From Kingdonia uniflora (Eukaryota > Streptophyta > Magnoliopsida > Ranunculales > Circaeasteraceae), in assembly GCA_014058105.1 (NCBI GenBank), contig JACGCM010002890.1, positions 2,232,001-2,296,000 of the forward strand: 64,000 bases of DNA, read 5' to 3'. The stretch's first letter is position 1. Every line of letters begins with the position of its first letter. Below, in pieces: positions 38,040 through 50,040 of the stretch. The notes under the pieces are model-generated. The model worked only from the letters and a program-made list of their open reading frames with translations, had not been told where the DNA came from and searched no databases. The position numbers and the translations under genes were made by a program.

Positions 38040-41000
38040 GGGGAGGGTAGAACTTATAAGAAGTGTTCTTCAATCTTTTTATTTGTATTGGATTGGATGC
38101 TTTGGATTGCCTAAAACTACTATATTAAAAATTGAAAGAACTTTTAAGGACTTCTTGTGGTCTGGCAGTGTGGATACAGTAATCTCAAATGTGGCATGGC
38201 CAGATGTTTGTTTGCCTAAAAGAGAGAGAGAGGCCTAGGTTCAAAGAATCTGAAAATTTTCTCAAATGCAATGATGACAAGATCTGTATGAAGCCTGTGT
38301 ATATGAACTCTAAGCCCCCCTACACAGTTAATGATTTAAAAGACGAGCGTGTAATCAAAGTGAAAGGTCTGCCCTGCAGAGACTGCGATGAGACTAGATC
38401 ATATGATTTCGCGGTTTCGCAGTCAACGACCTATCTATCTTCACGGTTTTACCAGTCACTTGACACTCGTAACAACCAATGGACATGCTTAATGGAGGAA
38501 CAAGAAAAACAAAGGTTAGAAGGGAGGCTTACTGCTAAAGAGCACATGGTTGATAACTAAGATGGAAAGCGGGAGGCTCCAGGAAGAAGGCACATGAAGA
38601 ATTATACAGCTGTGCAGGTTCAATTGTCTCGAGTTTCTCCTCCATAACTAGAGCTTGTTCTAATTCTCCAAAAAGTAGCAAATCCAAATAAGAGTTGTTT
38701 TCTGGAATGCCAGAGGTATAAGAATCTGTATATAGCTTAGAATATGTTACTAGATACAAATGCTGAAATGTTATGGATAGTTGAACCAAAAGTTAGACCT
38801 ACTAGTGAATCTATTAGTAAGCAATTGCAGCAATGGTCTAACAACGTTATTCACCATTTCACAGATGAGCAGATAGGGAATCTTTGGGTTTTGTGGAGCT
38901 AGCCTGATTTTAATGTAGTTAATATTGTTCCACAAGTCATTACTCTTATTGTTAATGATGGCATGGTTTCAGTGGTGCATGCTGAAACTAGTATTTGCCA
39001 GAGAGCAACATTGTGGGAAAATCTTTAGCAGCATAAAAATTTACTTTTTCCTTGGCTTGGGACTGGGAGATTTCAACTATAACATTAGGGTTGGAGAGAA
39101 AATTTGGGGTAAAGGATCTAATTTAAGAGCTATACAAGATTTCTCTTTTGCTATTGATCAAATTGGTATCACTGAAAGCCCAAGGGGTGGTGGACTATGG
39201 TGTGGCGGAATTCACAACTTACTGGATAGAGGGTCTTACAACCAACTGTGGTTGGATAAATATGATAGCTGGAAGATTAGAATTTACCCAAAGAGCTGTT
39301 CAGATCATTCACTGTTATGGGGTAGATCTACTAATGTTACTAACCTAAAAAGTGCCTCTATAACTTCTTCAAAGGTTGGTAAGAACATTCCCAGTTCAAG
39401 GAGGTGTTACTCACAGCTGGCAGGAGCATGTTGTTCGGATCCTCTTTTCATTCTAAAGAGTAAGCTCAAGAGATTGAAGGCAGACATAGAGAAATGGAAC
39501 CTGGATACATTTGGTCTTATCAGAAGGGAGGTGATCCAATTACTACAGAGCTGGAACAACTCCAACAAACACAGAAGGAAGATATACAAAATGATGATAT
39601 TAGTAATTTCTATTACTAAAAAATCTAGCAGCTAGATTTTTTAGGAGCTCAAGAAGATCTATTGTGGAGGTAGAAGCCTAGATGTAAATGAATAAATGGA
39701 TTATTAAGGGAGACATGCGTACAACTTTTTATCACATTATGGCTAAAGTGAAGATGGCTATGAATCTTATTCATTGCATTGAAACTGAAGAGGTTGAGGT
39801 TCTGGAGGATCAAGAAGATATAAGAAAACATATAGTGGACTTTTATGAGCATAAATTTCATGCCCCCCACTGTAAGTAACACTAACACTGCTCTTCTTTC
39901 ATTGCTGCGAGCTGCTATTACTTCTGAGGATAACAATAATCTCACTAAGATACCTGATGCCAATGAAATCGAATATGCTGTGTTTGGTATGCATCCAGAA
40001 AGTTCCCCAGGTTCAGATGATTTGGGTGGTTTGTTCTATGGGATATGATACAAACTGATGTTATTAGAGCCATCTCTTCTTTCTTTAGGGAGAATACTAT
40101 CCCTCAAGGCTTCAACTCAAACATTATAGTGCTGGCTCCTAAAGTGAAGAATATTACTAGCCATAAGAACTTTAGGCCTATTTGCTTGAGTAATTTCAGC
40201 TTCAAAATTATCACTAAAATTATGGCTTCCAGGTTGTGGCAGATAAAATTACAAGTCCTAGAACAATGAGTTTTTTTCCCCAGGTAAAAGTATTCAAGAA
40301 AATATTGCGTTTACCCTAGAGATGGTTAATGAAATGGACACTTAAAGAAGAGGGGGCAACATGGGATTGAAGATAGACATTTCTTAAGCATTTGATACCC
40401 TAGGTTGGGAGTTTCTTCTCCAAGTGTTTTTTTGAAATTTGGTTTTGATTTTATACCGCGGTGTCTACTTACTAAAGAGTGTTAAAATTTCTTTGCTTGT
40501 GAATGGGGGTCCTTGTGGATATTTTGAAGCTTCTAAAGGATTTTAGACAAAGGTGATCCTTTGTCACCTTTACTTTTTGCTTTTGCTGAGGAAGTTTTGA
40601 GTAAGGGCATGAGTAAACTTAGAGAAAAGAAAAAAAATCAGCGGTGAATTTGGGGGGTTAGTTGGGTCCTTACATGTGCTTTTTGTAGATGATGTTTTCA
40701 TCTTTGCTAATGCAAAGTATAGGGGAATGACGAAGTTGTTTGATTTTCCAAGTGTTTATCAGTAGGCTTCAAGTCAGATGGTCATCAGAGACAATAGTAA
40801 GTTCATTTTTGAGAAGAAAAATAATTACAAGTCTATTTGGTATTAAAGAGGAAATTTCCCAGAAACCTAGGTTGGTGTATCTTTGGACTTTGGTCAAGGG
40901 AAAGGTTTTTTTTCTTGCTAAGTTAGCATTTTTTATTTTATTAATATAAAGAAAAGATACAAGGGTTTGAATTTACATAAGTGGAAAGAAGAAAACCCTA

Positions 41001-44000
41001 AGGAAAGTAGATAAGAACATCATTGAGACCTATGACATCCCAACTAGTTTTGGCACCTCATAGGCCTATAAAATCATATGTTACTACTTTCTTACAATTG
41101 AAACCTAAAATACTCCACAAAATGGAGTTCAATCTTGGTGATAAATCCCGGTCTCCCCTCATGCCATTGTAATGTTCCTAGACTGATCATACTACTCTTT
41201 TTGGCTGCAATATCTGCACTAAAATTTTGTTCTCTCCACACACTTGAATACCTAAGGCTAGTAAAGTTGTTTTTGTTGAGATTCCACTGAGGCTCCATGG
41301 TACTTTGGGGGGTGTTTCTTTTTTGGCTTACAACTTACTGAAGTGTTTAAGAGGGACATTCAACACTTGAAGTGGTGTTTCTTTTTTGGCTTACTAGCCA
41401 GTAAGCAGTTGCTACTAAGCCAAAACTAGTAAGCTGTTTTGACTAGCTTACTGGCCATTCAACACTCCTCTTTTATTTTTCTCCCAATATTACCCCTCAT
41501 CACCCGCGAAAAAAAAATCTTTGGCAAAAGACCCGCAAAAAATCTGAACATATATTTCTCTCTCGCTCTCTTTCTCTCCCCCTCCTTACTACCTATCTCC
41601 CTCACGATTCTCTCCAATTTGTAAGTTCGCAAATACTCTCTCTCTCTATTCCCTCACAGACAAACATTCAACTATTGTGAAAATATTTTGGATTGAAAAA
41701 TATGTATATGTGATGGTAAAGGTGGTGGTAATAGTAGTAGTTCTAGTTATTTCGTTTAGAGCGTAATGTTGCAACTTGTGTTATTTTTATAACAAGGGTA
41801 TTTAAGACATCTATTAGCATTCAACACTTTTTGAAAATAAAACACCATAACATTCATCACTTCAAAACATTCACCATTCGACACTTCAAATCATTCAGCA
41901 GTCAACATTCAACACTTAAAAAACAAACACTCCCTTGGTCTGAGGTAAATGCTTGTATTGCTGCTGTAGAGTCAGAAACAATCCACGCCCTTTGAACCCC
42001 TAGCTGATGGGTTTTAGTAAGTGCCTCTACTATAGCTGTGCACTCAGAAAAATAAGATGTAGTGTAGATCAGGTTTAATGTGAGCACACCAATAACCTCA
42101 CTAGAGTTGTTCCTAAAGATTAAGGGAAAGGTTAAAAATGCTCAATTTAGAATATGTGTTGTCAATATTAAAAAAAGAGCTTCATCATGGGCAGGGAAGC
42201 TGTTCACCACCAAGGAAGGCTTAGTGTCCCCATATTCAATATGGCAATCTACAAGTGTCCAAGCAAAACTGGTAAAGATTGTGAAGCTATTATAAGAAAT
42301 TTCATCTGGACTGGAGATCTAGAGAAAAAAACAGGGTGGTCACTGTTTCATGGAGTAAAGCTTGTATGCCTAAGAAAGAATGGGTTTTTTAATTGCCTGA
42401 TCAAAAATGCATTTTCTCTGCAAGAAATGCCTATAAATGGCACAGACACAAAAAACCTATGGTCTGGTGGAATAAGTAGGTTTAAGAATCTCCAGTTCTT
42501 CCTGAAGTAGCTAATTCAGCTGGAGACTCATGAATAGGTCCATTCCTACAGAGTCTGAATACAACACAGGGGCGTACCTACTGTATCTTGCTGTTACATG
42601 TTAATGCTGCTGGAGAAACCAGAGAACACCTGTTCTGTGACTGTAGCCTGGCTACTAAGATTAGAGATTGGTGTTACTGCTTATTTAATATGAAGGGTGG
42701 TTCAGCTACAAATTTTACAACTATGTTTCTGCTCTGTCATAACTTCAGCCCATTGAGAACTCTGGGGATATATAATTTTGATCTCTTTCAAGGAACAAAT
42801 TGTTATTTCACGATTTGTAGGTATGCTGCTACCATGAAGCATAAGATTCTTCGGATCTTAAAGAATGCTCAGTACTCTCCAAGGCATCTATGAACAACTC
42901 TGTACTGGCTCTCTCAATTCGGAGAGCTATGGGTGTTCAAGACAGCTAGAAGACCCCCACTCATTTAATCCTGTTTTGGCTGCCTCCTGCTACAGAAAAG
43001 ATTAGTATATGCTGTGATGGCGCCTCTTTTGGGAACCCTGGGGTCAGTTGGAGTGGTGCAGTCTTCAGGGATCATCTGTGCAATGTGATTGGTGTTATGG
43101 TTATTAAACTCCCAATGTCCATTGCTTATTATGCTGAATGTAACTCTATGTTGAAGTCATGGAACATGCTGCTAGAATGGGATATGATAACATATGGGTG
43201 ACTACAGATTTACTTTCAGCTTGTCATGCTATAAATTCTGATTCTCTACCATGGGCTCTACAACTGAAAGGGGATAGGTTGAAGACTACATTAAGAAGAA
43301 GAAGACTTTCTTTTTTTGCAAAAGGTAAGCAAATTTATAACTGAACTAAAAGTTACAATAGTGAGGGGCAGTTGAGGAGAAGTCCTATAATAAGCCCAAT
43401 CAATTAAGCAAATCGTAAGGGGTGATAGGAGCTTCTGTCTTTCTCATAAAATCAGACCTAATGTTGTACCATATCATGTCTCTATATATCCAGCTTTTCT
43501 GGCACCTGAATCTGCACTAAAATTGGCTTCCCTGTAAGTACGTGCTACTCTAACCTGCATCCTTGAGCTGAAAGAGATCCACTTCGCCTGGTACTGCCAA
43601 GGGATTCTCTCCCAACTGCAGCTTGAGAGTCAGAAGCAATAAAACTTTTCCTCCACCCTTGATCATGAGCCTTCTCTGCTGCAGTGACAACTGACAATAG
43701 CTACACACTCAGCCAAGTATAAAGTAGTAGCACCCGTGTTCTTTATCAGTACTCTTATAGTTGCAGTTGAGTCTCTGAATACAATACCAAATCCTCCCCT
43801 ACCTGGATTGCCTCTGCTTGAGCCATCACAGTCAGCTTTCATCTCTCCAGCCTGTGGAAGAAGCCAATAACAAGTTAAGAAGAGGACTTTCTGCTGTATG
43901 GAGGGCGGTGAACTTTGGTCCAGTTGAGGTTGCTAAGAGGTGTACAAGCCTACAGTTGGGTTCCTCAGAGTGGCATGCCTTCTTTTCATTCCAGAAAAGA

Positions 44001-47000
44001 AGTGCCCCATATGGAATACTATAGGATCACTATGTAATTTTTATACAGAAGGCTTATGAGGTGCCAACATAGTGGGGTATGTCCTTTGAGCTCAGTGATG
44101 GCTATGCTCAATTTATTTCTTCTTGTATTTTCTTGTTTCACTCTCGTTTCCCCCTCCATGTTCTCTTTATGAAAGGAAAATAAAAATAAAAATATAATGC
44201 TTACCTAGCCAAAAAAAAAAGGACACCCTCACTAAACTAATGTAAAGGCTGGTATGTAATTTAATTGTGTAGAAGAAGGGAGAGTACTGTGACCTATCCA
44301 AGAGAGAGATTAAGGAGAAAGAGGGCTTCTTTTGTGATATGATATTCCTTATTGTATTGAAGTACAATCAGATGCCATTAGTTTGCAGACATCTCCATTA
44401 AGGTGAACTACTTAATAAAAAATTGTTGTTTGATTATTCTCTCCTTATTGTTGTGATCGATCATACTACAAAAGCGTTACTAATGAAGGGATATCTTTCC
44501 TCTTTTGCTCATAAATAAAAAACAATGAATGCCTTGTATAGTTTATAAGCTACGTAACAACGACACTCCGATTTCAAAAAAAAAATCCGTGTCCATACGT
44601 TTCCGACACGGATACGCGTACGAACACGCGGTTGGACACGACAATTCCCATAAAGGTAGTTTGCAACTTAAAAAAGAAGAGAAGAAATTATCTAGAAAAA
44701 GAGATGGAGATGGTACGTACCTGAAGGAACTGCTTAAGAGAGAGGGATGGAGAATATGGAGAGGTTGAATCGCTGAAGAGAGAGGATAAAGATGTGTTGG
44801 GATTTGGGAGTCTTTAAGAGGAGAAGAGTAGTTGGGTAATTAATGTGGTGGGTCTTTAAGAGAGTAATATTGGGTATTAACTAAGTGTATTCAAAATAAT
44901 AAAATAAATAAATAATAAGTCTACAGCCGTGTCCCCGTTTCTACACTTTTTAGGGTTGCCGTGTCCGACACCCCGTATCCGTGTCGGGCACCGACACCCG
45001 TATCCATGTTGTTGTTACCTAGTTTATAAGCTACATACATTAAATGGAGGATAAATGTTTATTGGTCTAAGAAAGATTTTTTCTAGAAATAATAAGAAAT
45101 TTGCTGCTACATTTTATAGAGTAATGACTACCCTTAAAGTGTGATTTCAATTTCTAATGTACTTGTATATTCAAAATCAACCCAGGTTCATGATTTGAGA
45201 AGTTTGGTTGCTGTGGACGGTCATTTACCAATTGCGCATTTAAAGCTTATTTTGCAAGGGAAAGTATTGCATGACATTGTAAATGGAGATGATGTCTACC
45301 TACGGCTCAAAGATGGAGGTACGTAATAGCTTTTTACGATATTATCAGATTACTGCTTCGGTCTTGATACTGGACTGATTATGAGTTCGTTTTTTCTTGC
45401 ATTCAGTTTTGACCTGTTCTTAAAATGAGAAGAATACTAACTATTTCGCGTTAGTGTTTTATTTATGGGCCATTATGTTATTTTTCTTCTTCTTGTAACC
45501 ACGCTCAGAATTAATCTAAGTTAACAAGGGCAGAAAAAATGAATTAGCATTATTTAGATGTGAACATTTATTTGTCATAGTCATTTACGGACTCTGCATT
45601 TTCTTACTGTTATATGCCCGTTAACTCGACTGCAGTTTAACTTTAGAACAAAAACAAGTGTTTGTTGACTGTAAAATTTATTGTTACAAGTATTAGTTGG
45701 CTGTAAAGTTTATTGTTATTTATGAGTTCGAGGGTAGTATTAGGAGATATAAGAGATTTATGAGATACAAAGAGAGATTAAAGAAAAAAAACAGACATAT
45801 GACCAGTGACTGTGACTCTTCTGTTATATCTGTCCCAATTTCTATAAGAGTTAATTTTGGGAGTATCTTTCCTTATAACTCTTTTGGTTGTATTTCCAGA
45901 TTCCCTTATAGTTGCTGTTAAGCCAAAAGCACCTGCTAGACATGATTGTGACGACTCTGATGAAGAAGACGATGATCTGGTTAGGGCTGAACTAATCATC
46001 CTCAAAAAAAGAAAGAAAGTGAACTAATCATGTTATTTCAAACTATAAATGAGAAATATACAAGCTATTAATTTGGTTCATTTATATGTTGAGTTTGTAG
46101 AAGTTTCAGATGCCACAGTTGACAAGTTGGTGGAAACGGAGCCTTTTCTCTTTTCTTCATGAAAAATTGAAGCTTCCTGGTAAGAACACTTTAATCTGTA
46201 TTTGTTCTCAAAAACATCAATGTCTTGGGTGGCTTTTTACATTGTACTTGAGATATGAAGCACGACTTCTTATGTTTATCTTGATGACACTCTATGTTAA
46301 TCTCCAATAGAGATTTTTTCTTTTTTACGTTTTCAATTCAAATATGTTGCTAACTTGTTTTTGCTTTTCAATGTCGATAGATATCTTGTTAATGGCAATT
46401 TTCTCCGTAAGTCTAAAAGCTTGGGCTGTTATCATTTTATGGTTTATGTTGGCACCTATTGCATACAGATGGGATATTGGACCTTTATATGTGAGTTCAC
46501 TTACTTTTGACCTTTACATAAGTACCTATTTATTTTGGAAATGCTTTGAGCTGCTAAGTCTGTCCAACAAAACAGAACTCCGACATGTGGGTTTTCAGAG
46601 ATAAAAGTTTTGAATATAAACTCTTGCGTCAAACCTTATGACGTGAAAAGTCCTGGAAATGCAGTTCAAGAAAATCCTAGTTTTCTGAAGATAGAAGTTT
46701 CTCATTTACCGAGTAAAATATAAAATCTCACATGGAACTTCAAAGGTTTAGTATGAGCTTGTTGTGGCCAGAGAAATGTGATTCAAACCCTTGGTTGATA
46801 AGCTCTTTAGTTTGGTATTGCAGTTGTGGTCCCAACAATATTAACGTAGAATTACCTTCATCAACATCATCTAAAGTCGATCTCACTGTTTGTGACTGTT
46901 GATATTTGTGCAGATACTAACGGCGGGCTTCTCTATTATTCTCTTTAATCTTGGAAAGCGGCAACAAGGTGATCTCAGGTACAATATATAATGTTACAAG

Positions 47001-47583
47001 GACACGAGACATACATGTATGCCGAGACTGCACTAATTACGTTTCTCATCAAACACCAATATCCTTAGCTATTCTGGACCTAAAAACACTGTGATTGGTG
47101 CTATTTAGCAAATCCATACTATCTGAACTTTATAACTACTTGAGCCCTTTCACTGGACAAGGGTAGGAGACTTGAACATGGGCTGTAAAACCTTAAAAAT
47201 AGATATTACCATGTGCATTACTTATATGTGCTGTATTTCTTTGAGCAATCGTTACCAAGAGACCAAAAGTGGTTTGTTTGGTTTCTTACAGCCAGAATGG
47301 GTTGATTGTGTTCTTTTCTGCTCTGTTAACGCCAATTTCCTCTATGTATATATTGCATATTTGTTGTTATATCTGTATACATCATGAATAGAATGAAGTG
47401 AGTGCTGTGTATATATTTCTGCCATTTTTCCTGTTAAAGCCTTTATGAGCAATCTCAGAGACTGATATATTCTCGTTTCCACCCCACAGTGCGTATTCTA
47501 TCTTCAACGAAGGTTTCAGAGAACTTCCAGGGACGCTTAACGCAGATCGTCTTGATAGAGACATACGGGCTGGCCAGTTTTAA
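36651..47583 (+). CDS. Ubiquitin-like plus SAYSvFN-domain membrane protein
   Basis: Exons: 36651-36770, 45186-45318, 45900-45979, 46101-46179, 46381-46490, 46914-46978, 47490-47583. They sum to 681 nt, 226 residues. Residues about 15-92 form a ubiquitin-like fold: VVEITLKTIG, then a LKLILQGKVL strand and SLIVAVKPK. An acidic linker follows (DDSDEEDDD, 103-110). Two hydrophobic segments (about 139-162 and 170-187) come next, and then the diagnostic SAYSIFN (196-202) with FRELPGTLNADRLDRDIR. In animals the SAYSvFN protein SAYSD1 sits at the ER translocon and senses UFMylated, stalled ribosomes. A similar role in plants is inference. The exon 3 donor GTTAGG is weak and the exon 4 acceptor was chosen to keep frame. 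Intron 1 is 8.4 kb and full of LINEs, yet the other introns are short. Confidence 0.88.
37950..38240 (+). mobile_element. LINE fragment (post-RT region)
   Basis: The frame reads a tail typical of LINE ORF2 after RT: RVELIRSVLQSFYLYW, then LPKTTILKIERTFKDFLWSG, then AWPDVCLPK. A (GT)11 run followed by 21 G is inserted between the LS and GR of the usual LSxGGR step. In intron 1 of the SAYSvFN gene. Confidence 0.8.
38001..38043 (+). repeat. (GT)11 followed by poly-G (21 G)
   Basis: GT dinucleotides at 38001-38022 pass directly into 21 G at 38023-38043. The frame remains open through it (Val-Cys repeats then Gly). Confidence 0.95.
38241..38560 (+). other. Well-preserved open frame of unknown origin
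   Basis: About 107 codons without a stop, in a different frame from the LINE piece before it. It contains a CRDCDE segment, YLSSRFYQSLDTR and a charged helix MEEQEKQRLEGR. It lies between two LINE fragments. It may be the end of LINE ORF1 or a captured host-gene fragment; I do not recognise it. Confidence 0.35.
40908..42121 (-). mobile_element. Antisense LINE inserted in the sense LINE
   Basis: Flanked by the exact 12-bp target duplication AAGGGAAAGGTT at 40896-40907 and 42122-42133. It begins, on the + strand, with a run of T (poly-A tail), then the complement of a GCTTACCT-like 3' end. It reads RNase H on the minus strand (SECTAIVEAL.. WIVSDSTAAIQAF at 42050-41940, and AVWREQNFSADIAAKK-like at about 41230-41190). 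Only the 3' part of ORF2 was copied (5' truncation). The RNase H is split by a MITE. Confidence 0.9.
41308..41937. mobile_element. MITE inside the nested antisense LINE
   Basis: Ends GGGGGGTGTTTCTTTTTT and AAAAAACAAACACTCCC are inverted repeats, followed inward by related GTGTTGAATG/CATTCAACAC words. It splits the RNase H frame of the antisense LINE. TTGG-type bases flank both sides (TTTGG / CTTGG). Its end is similar in type to the MITE at 7063-7183. Contains CT microsatellites near 41560-41645. Boundaries are approximate. Confidence 0.7.
43311..43874 (-). mobile_element. Second antisense LINE in the sense LINE
   Basis: Begins with a run of T and the complement of GCTTACCTTTTGC. It reads RNase H on the minus strand (CDGSSRGNPGRGGFGIVFRD, 43840-43780). 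Flanking direct repeats TTAAGAAG..GACTTTC lie at 43291-43310 and 43875-43891; they differ by one AAG unit. Removing the insert restores the host LINE RNase H frame from TLRR to GLSAVWRAVNFG. Confidence 0.85.
44554..45019. mobile_element. Element with GTAACAAC ends and long target repeat
   Basis: TAGTTTATAAGCTAC occurs at 44539-44553 and again at 45020-45034. The interior starts GTAACAACGACAC and ends GTTGTTAC, an 8-bp inverted repeat. Both ends are rich in CCGTGTCC and GACACGG words. No poly-A tail and no coding content. The 15-bp duplication is longer than usual for DNA transposons. In intron 1 of the SAYSvFN gene. Confidence 0.65.
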
Positions 47584-49860
47584 GTTTCCAAATACCTCTG
47601 TAGTCTGAACAATTACGAAATGAAATGAAAATTTATGCTTCAAACCAATTTACATGTGTAGAATGTTTGGAAACTATGTGAATTAGTTGACTCCTACATT
47701 GTTCCTTCAGCTAGTTATCTGACAATAGCCTCTAGTTAAGGGTTTCATTTTGTGGTTCTCGTGTTTCTTTTCCATTTGTGAAGTTCATCCCTTTAACATT
47801 AAGACATGATGTTGCCAATATATTCTTAAAAACAAATATGAATGGGTCTCACCACTTCATATTCATAAGAATGGCAATTTTTAAGTCATGCTGGCAATGT
47901 TGAGTTACTGGGGTTTGGTGGTTGAAGAGAATACGAGTGTTTTTAGGTATGACTTTGTTGATAAATCTTTGGATGCTAACGTTTGACGTTGCTTCCATCT
48001 CCGGTCAACAAACCACGGGTGGGATCTCCTTGTACTTCAACCCCGGATTGGTATGATTACGTTTGTGTGTGTGTGTGTGTTGAACTTGAAGACCGGAGTC
48101 AAGGGTGGGATCTACCTTATCAAAGCAGGAAGGTCTGGAAGCATTTCTGGGTTCCGAGTTGCGCCTTTTCTCCTGTACACTTTTTTGTGCCCAACTGAAA
48201 CCATTAAGAAATGCCAGGAATTATGTGCAGAGGAATGCCATTGTATTTTTTTGGCTGCACCAAGCAATGCCATTACTTTTCTACTATGCACGGAGCGAAT
48301 TTTTTTGAGTGTTTTGCCTCGTTTATAAATCTCTGGAGTTTTTGATGTTTTTCTTATAGTGTCGATCGCTTCATTGACTGAAGCTGTAAAAGTAATGTAT
48401 ATTTTGAGGCTTCTAAGGACATCTCCATTAGTTTACTAGTCATTATCATTAAAACGCAGTCTGCTCTATGTAAAAGCAAGATGCAAGATGCAAGATGCAA
48501 GTTGGATCAGTGTGAACTCTGATCCCCGAAGCAAAGCCACTTTAGAGCGAAGTGGATGGAATAAACTCTGTTCACCCAGACTTCGTTTGGATTTTGACCT
48601 TCTTCTGATAAATAAACCAAACAGGCCTTGATAAAGTTAATATTTATAATTTTCTTTTTTAACTAAACCCACTTGACCTTAAACACGAGCATATGTTTCA
48701 AGACACCTTAAACTAATTCAACTTTGTGCTTATGTCCCAGGGGGATTAGTTATACCTACTAATGTCACAAAAACTGACTTATTTACCTTAATTTCTCAAC
48801 TGTTACTTTGTAATATTACTTAGTTGCTTCTTGGTTGCAAGCTCTTGTAAAAAAGTATGGTTATTTCCGGTGGCATCCCAAAATCTATTGGAAGCCCTAC
48901 ATAAAATATAAGTTGAGGTTTTTTTCGACTCCATAGTAGATTTCTACTTGGACCCATGAATATTGATTTGTAATTGGCCCCTCGATAGGTCAGTCACATT
49001 GCACCTAGTTTGCTCAATTGAAGACTATATACAAGATACTAACCATGGTCTTAGGCCATTTGACTCCCTTCATTGTGTTAAATCAAATTTTAGAGTGCCA
49101 AATCCCTATAAAACACTATATGACTCTCCAAATTAAAGTCAAATTGCTTAAAGTCATTTTTGGCTATTCAAATTTAATGACCGATTTCACTCTCTAAACC
49201 AAATTTAATGCTTATGTGGCAATCAAAATTTGTTAGAATTCAACCACAACTGAACGATTTGGGGGAAATATTATAGATAGCATTTGGTGACTAATATTTG
49301 GAGAGCCAACTGCATTTGTTCTTGGTTTTACCAGGCCCAAACGAGAATTCTTTTGAATAATTTGAGCTTTCAAGAGTCTAATTCTATGGCACGCCATTTA
49401 AAACAACACGCAGTTGAACATAAAAAGAGAACAACCAAGTAAATAGCAAAAACGCCAAAAAAAAAAAACTTGGTTAATAAACTCAACAATAGACTATTTA
49501 ACGAGTTCCGAATTTGAAAACTTTTGGGCCAGTCTCAAAATTCAAAAGGACTTGGACTCCTTTTTCTATTGGAGATGCTCTTAGGTGCCTGTTGCTAAAC
49601 TCAAATCGCTAGTCTCCCACGAGAGTCTCCAAGAAGACCACAACAAAGTTTAGAGCAATGGAAAACCACAACAAAGTTTAGTACCATTGTGAGAAACATT
49701 TCAATAGTTACACTCTATTGTTTGGTGTTTGTTTGTTTTAATTCAACCCTATTCTTCACCTACTAAAGAAAAAGAAAAAGAAAAAGGGACTAAATTGTCA
49801 ATCTCGGAAGAAAAAGTCCAAAAAACCAAAAACCAAAAACAAAGATCCTCCCGCTGACCT
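47584..49860. other. Intergenic stretch with small repeats
   Basis: A (GT)n run lies at 48061-48080. Four AAGATGC-type heptamers are at about 48477-48505. A (GAAAAA)n run lies near 49766-49787. Overlapping frames at 47983-48330 (for example ETIKKCQELCAEECHC) have no match I know. A stretch resembling a common MITE end (complement of AGAGCATCTCCAATAG) lies at about 49564-49580, without a visible partner. The 3' UTR of the SAYSvFN gene lies at the start. Confidence 0.4.
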
Positions 49861-49861
49861 T

Positions 49862-49965
49862 TGCTCTCTCTCTCTCTCTCCACTTCGACTCAAATTTCAA
49901 CTCCAACAACAATAACAAAAAACGCCAAACCAAAACCCTCTCTCTCTCTCTCTCTCTCTCCTCAC
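49862..49965 (+). promoter_or_regulatory. CT-rich leader of the PP2C gene
   Basis: Two CT runs (49864-49880 and 49938-49962) precede the ATG at 50041. An open frame extends upstream of this ATG, but it has no ATG of its own and encodes Ser/Leu repeats from the CT tracts, so it is read as leader. Confidence 0.55.
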
Positions 49966-50040
49966 TCAGATGTGACCGTCAAAGCTAAATCCAAAACCAC
50001 TATCTCTCTCAATACCACTCAATCACCATTAAATGTAGCA

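Larger units (their letters stand above)
38600..44222 (+). mobile_element. Near full-length LINE (L1-type), sense, nested
   Basis: Domains in order: endonuclease start (about 38690, RVVFWNARG-type) and its GDFNYNIR core (39070); WIIKGDMRTTFYH linker (39700); RT start with FRPICLSNFSFKIITKIMASRL (40170-40240) and LVKGKV (40890); continuing KNAQFR..RRASSWAGK (42135-42200); zf-RVT HLFCDC (42618); RNase H CDGASFGNPG (43012-43045) ending in VNFGPVEVAKRC (43910-43940). It ends with GCTTACCTAGCC and a run of A (44201-44220). Two younger LINEs split it at 40908-42121 and 43311-43874. Stops and frameshifts throughout. Located in intron 1 of the SAYSvFN gene. Confidence 0.85.

Noticed and set aside
45697..45921. 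Plus-strand frame in intron 2 of the SAYSvFN gene
   Set aside because: It runs through the acceptor at 45899 and only partly overlaps exon 3 in another frame.
49861..50040. Upstream extension of the PP2C frame by 60 codons
   Set aside because: It begins at a TTG, encodes Ser/Leu from CT repeats, and the first ATG at 50041 gives the family-typical MGxGxS myristoylation start.
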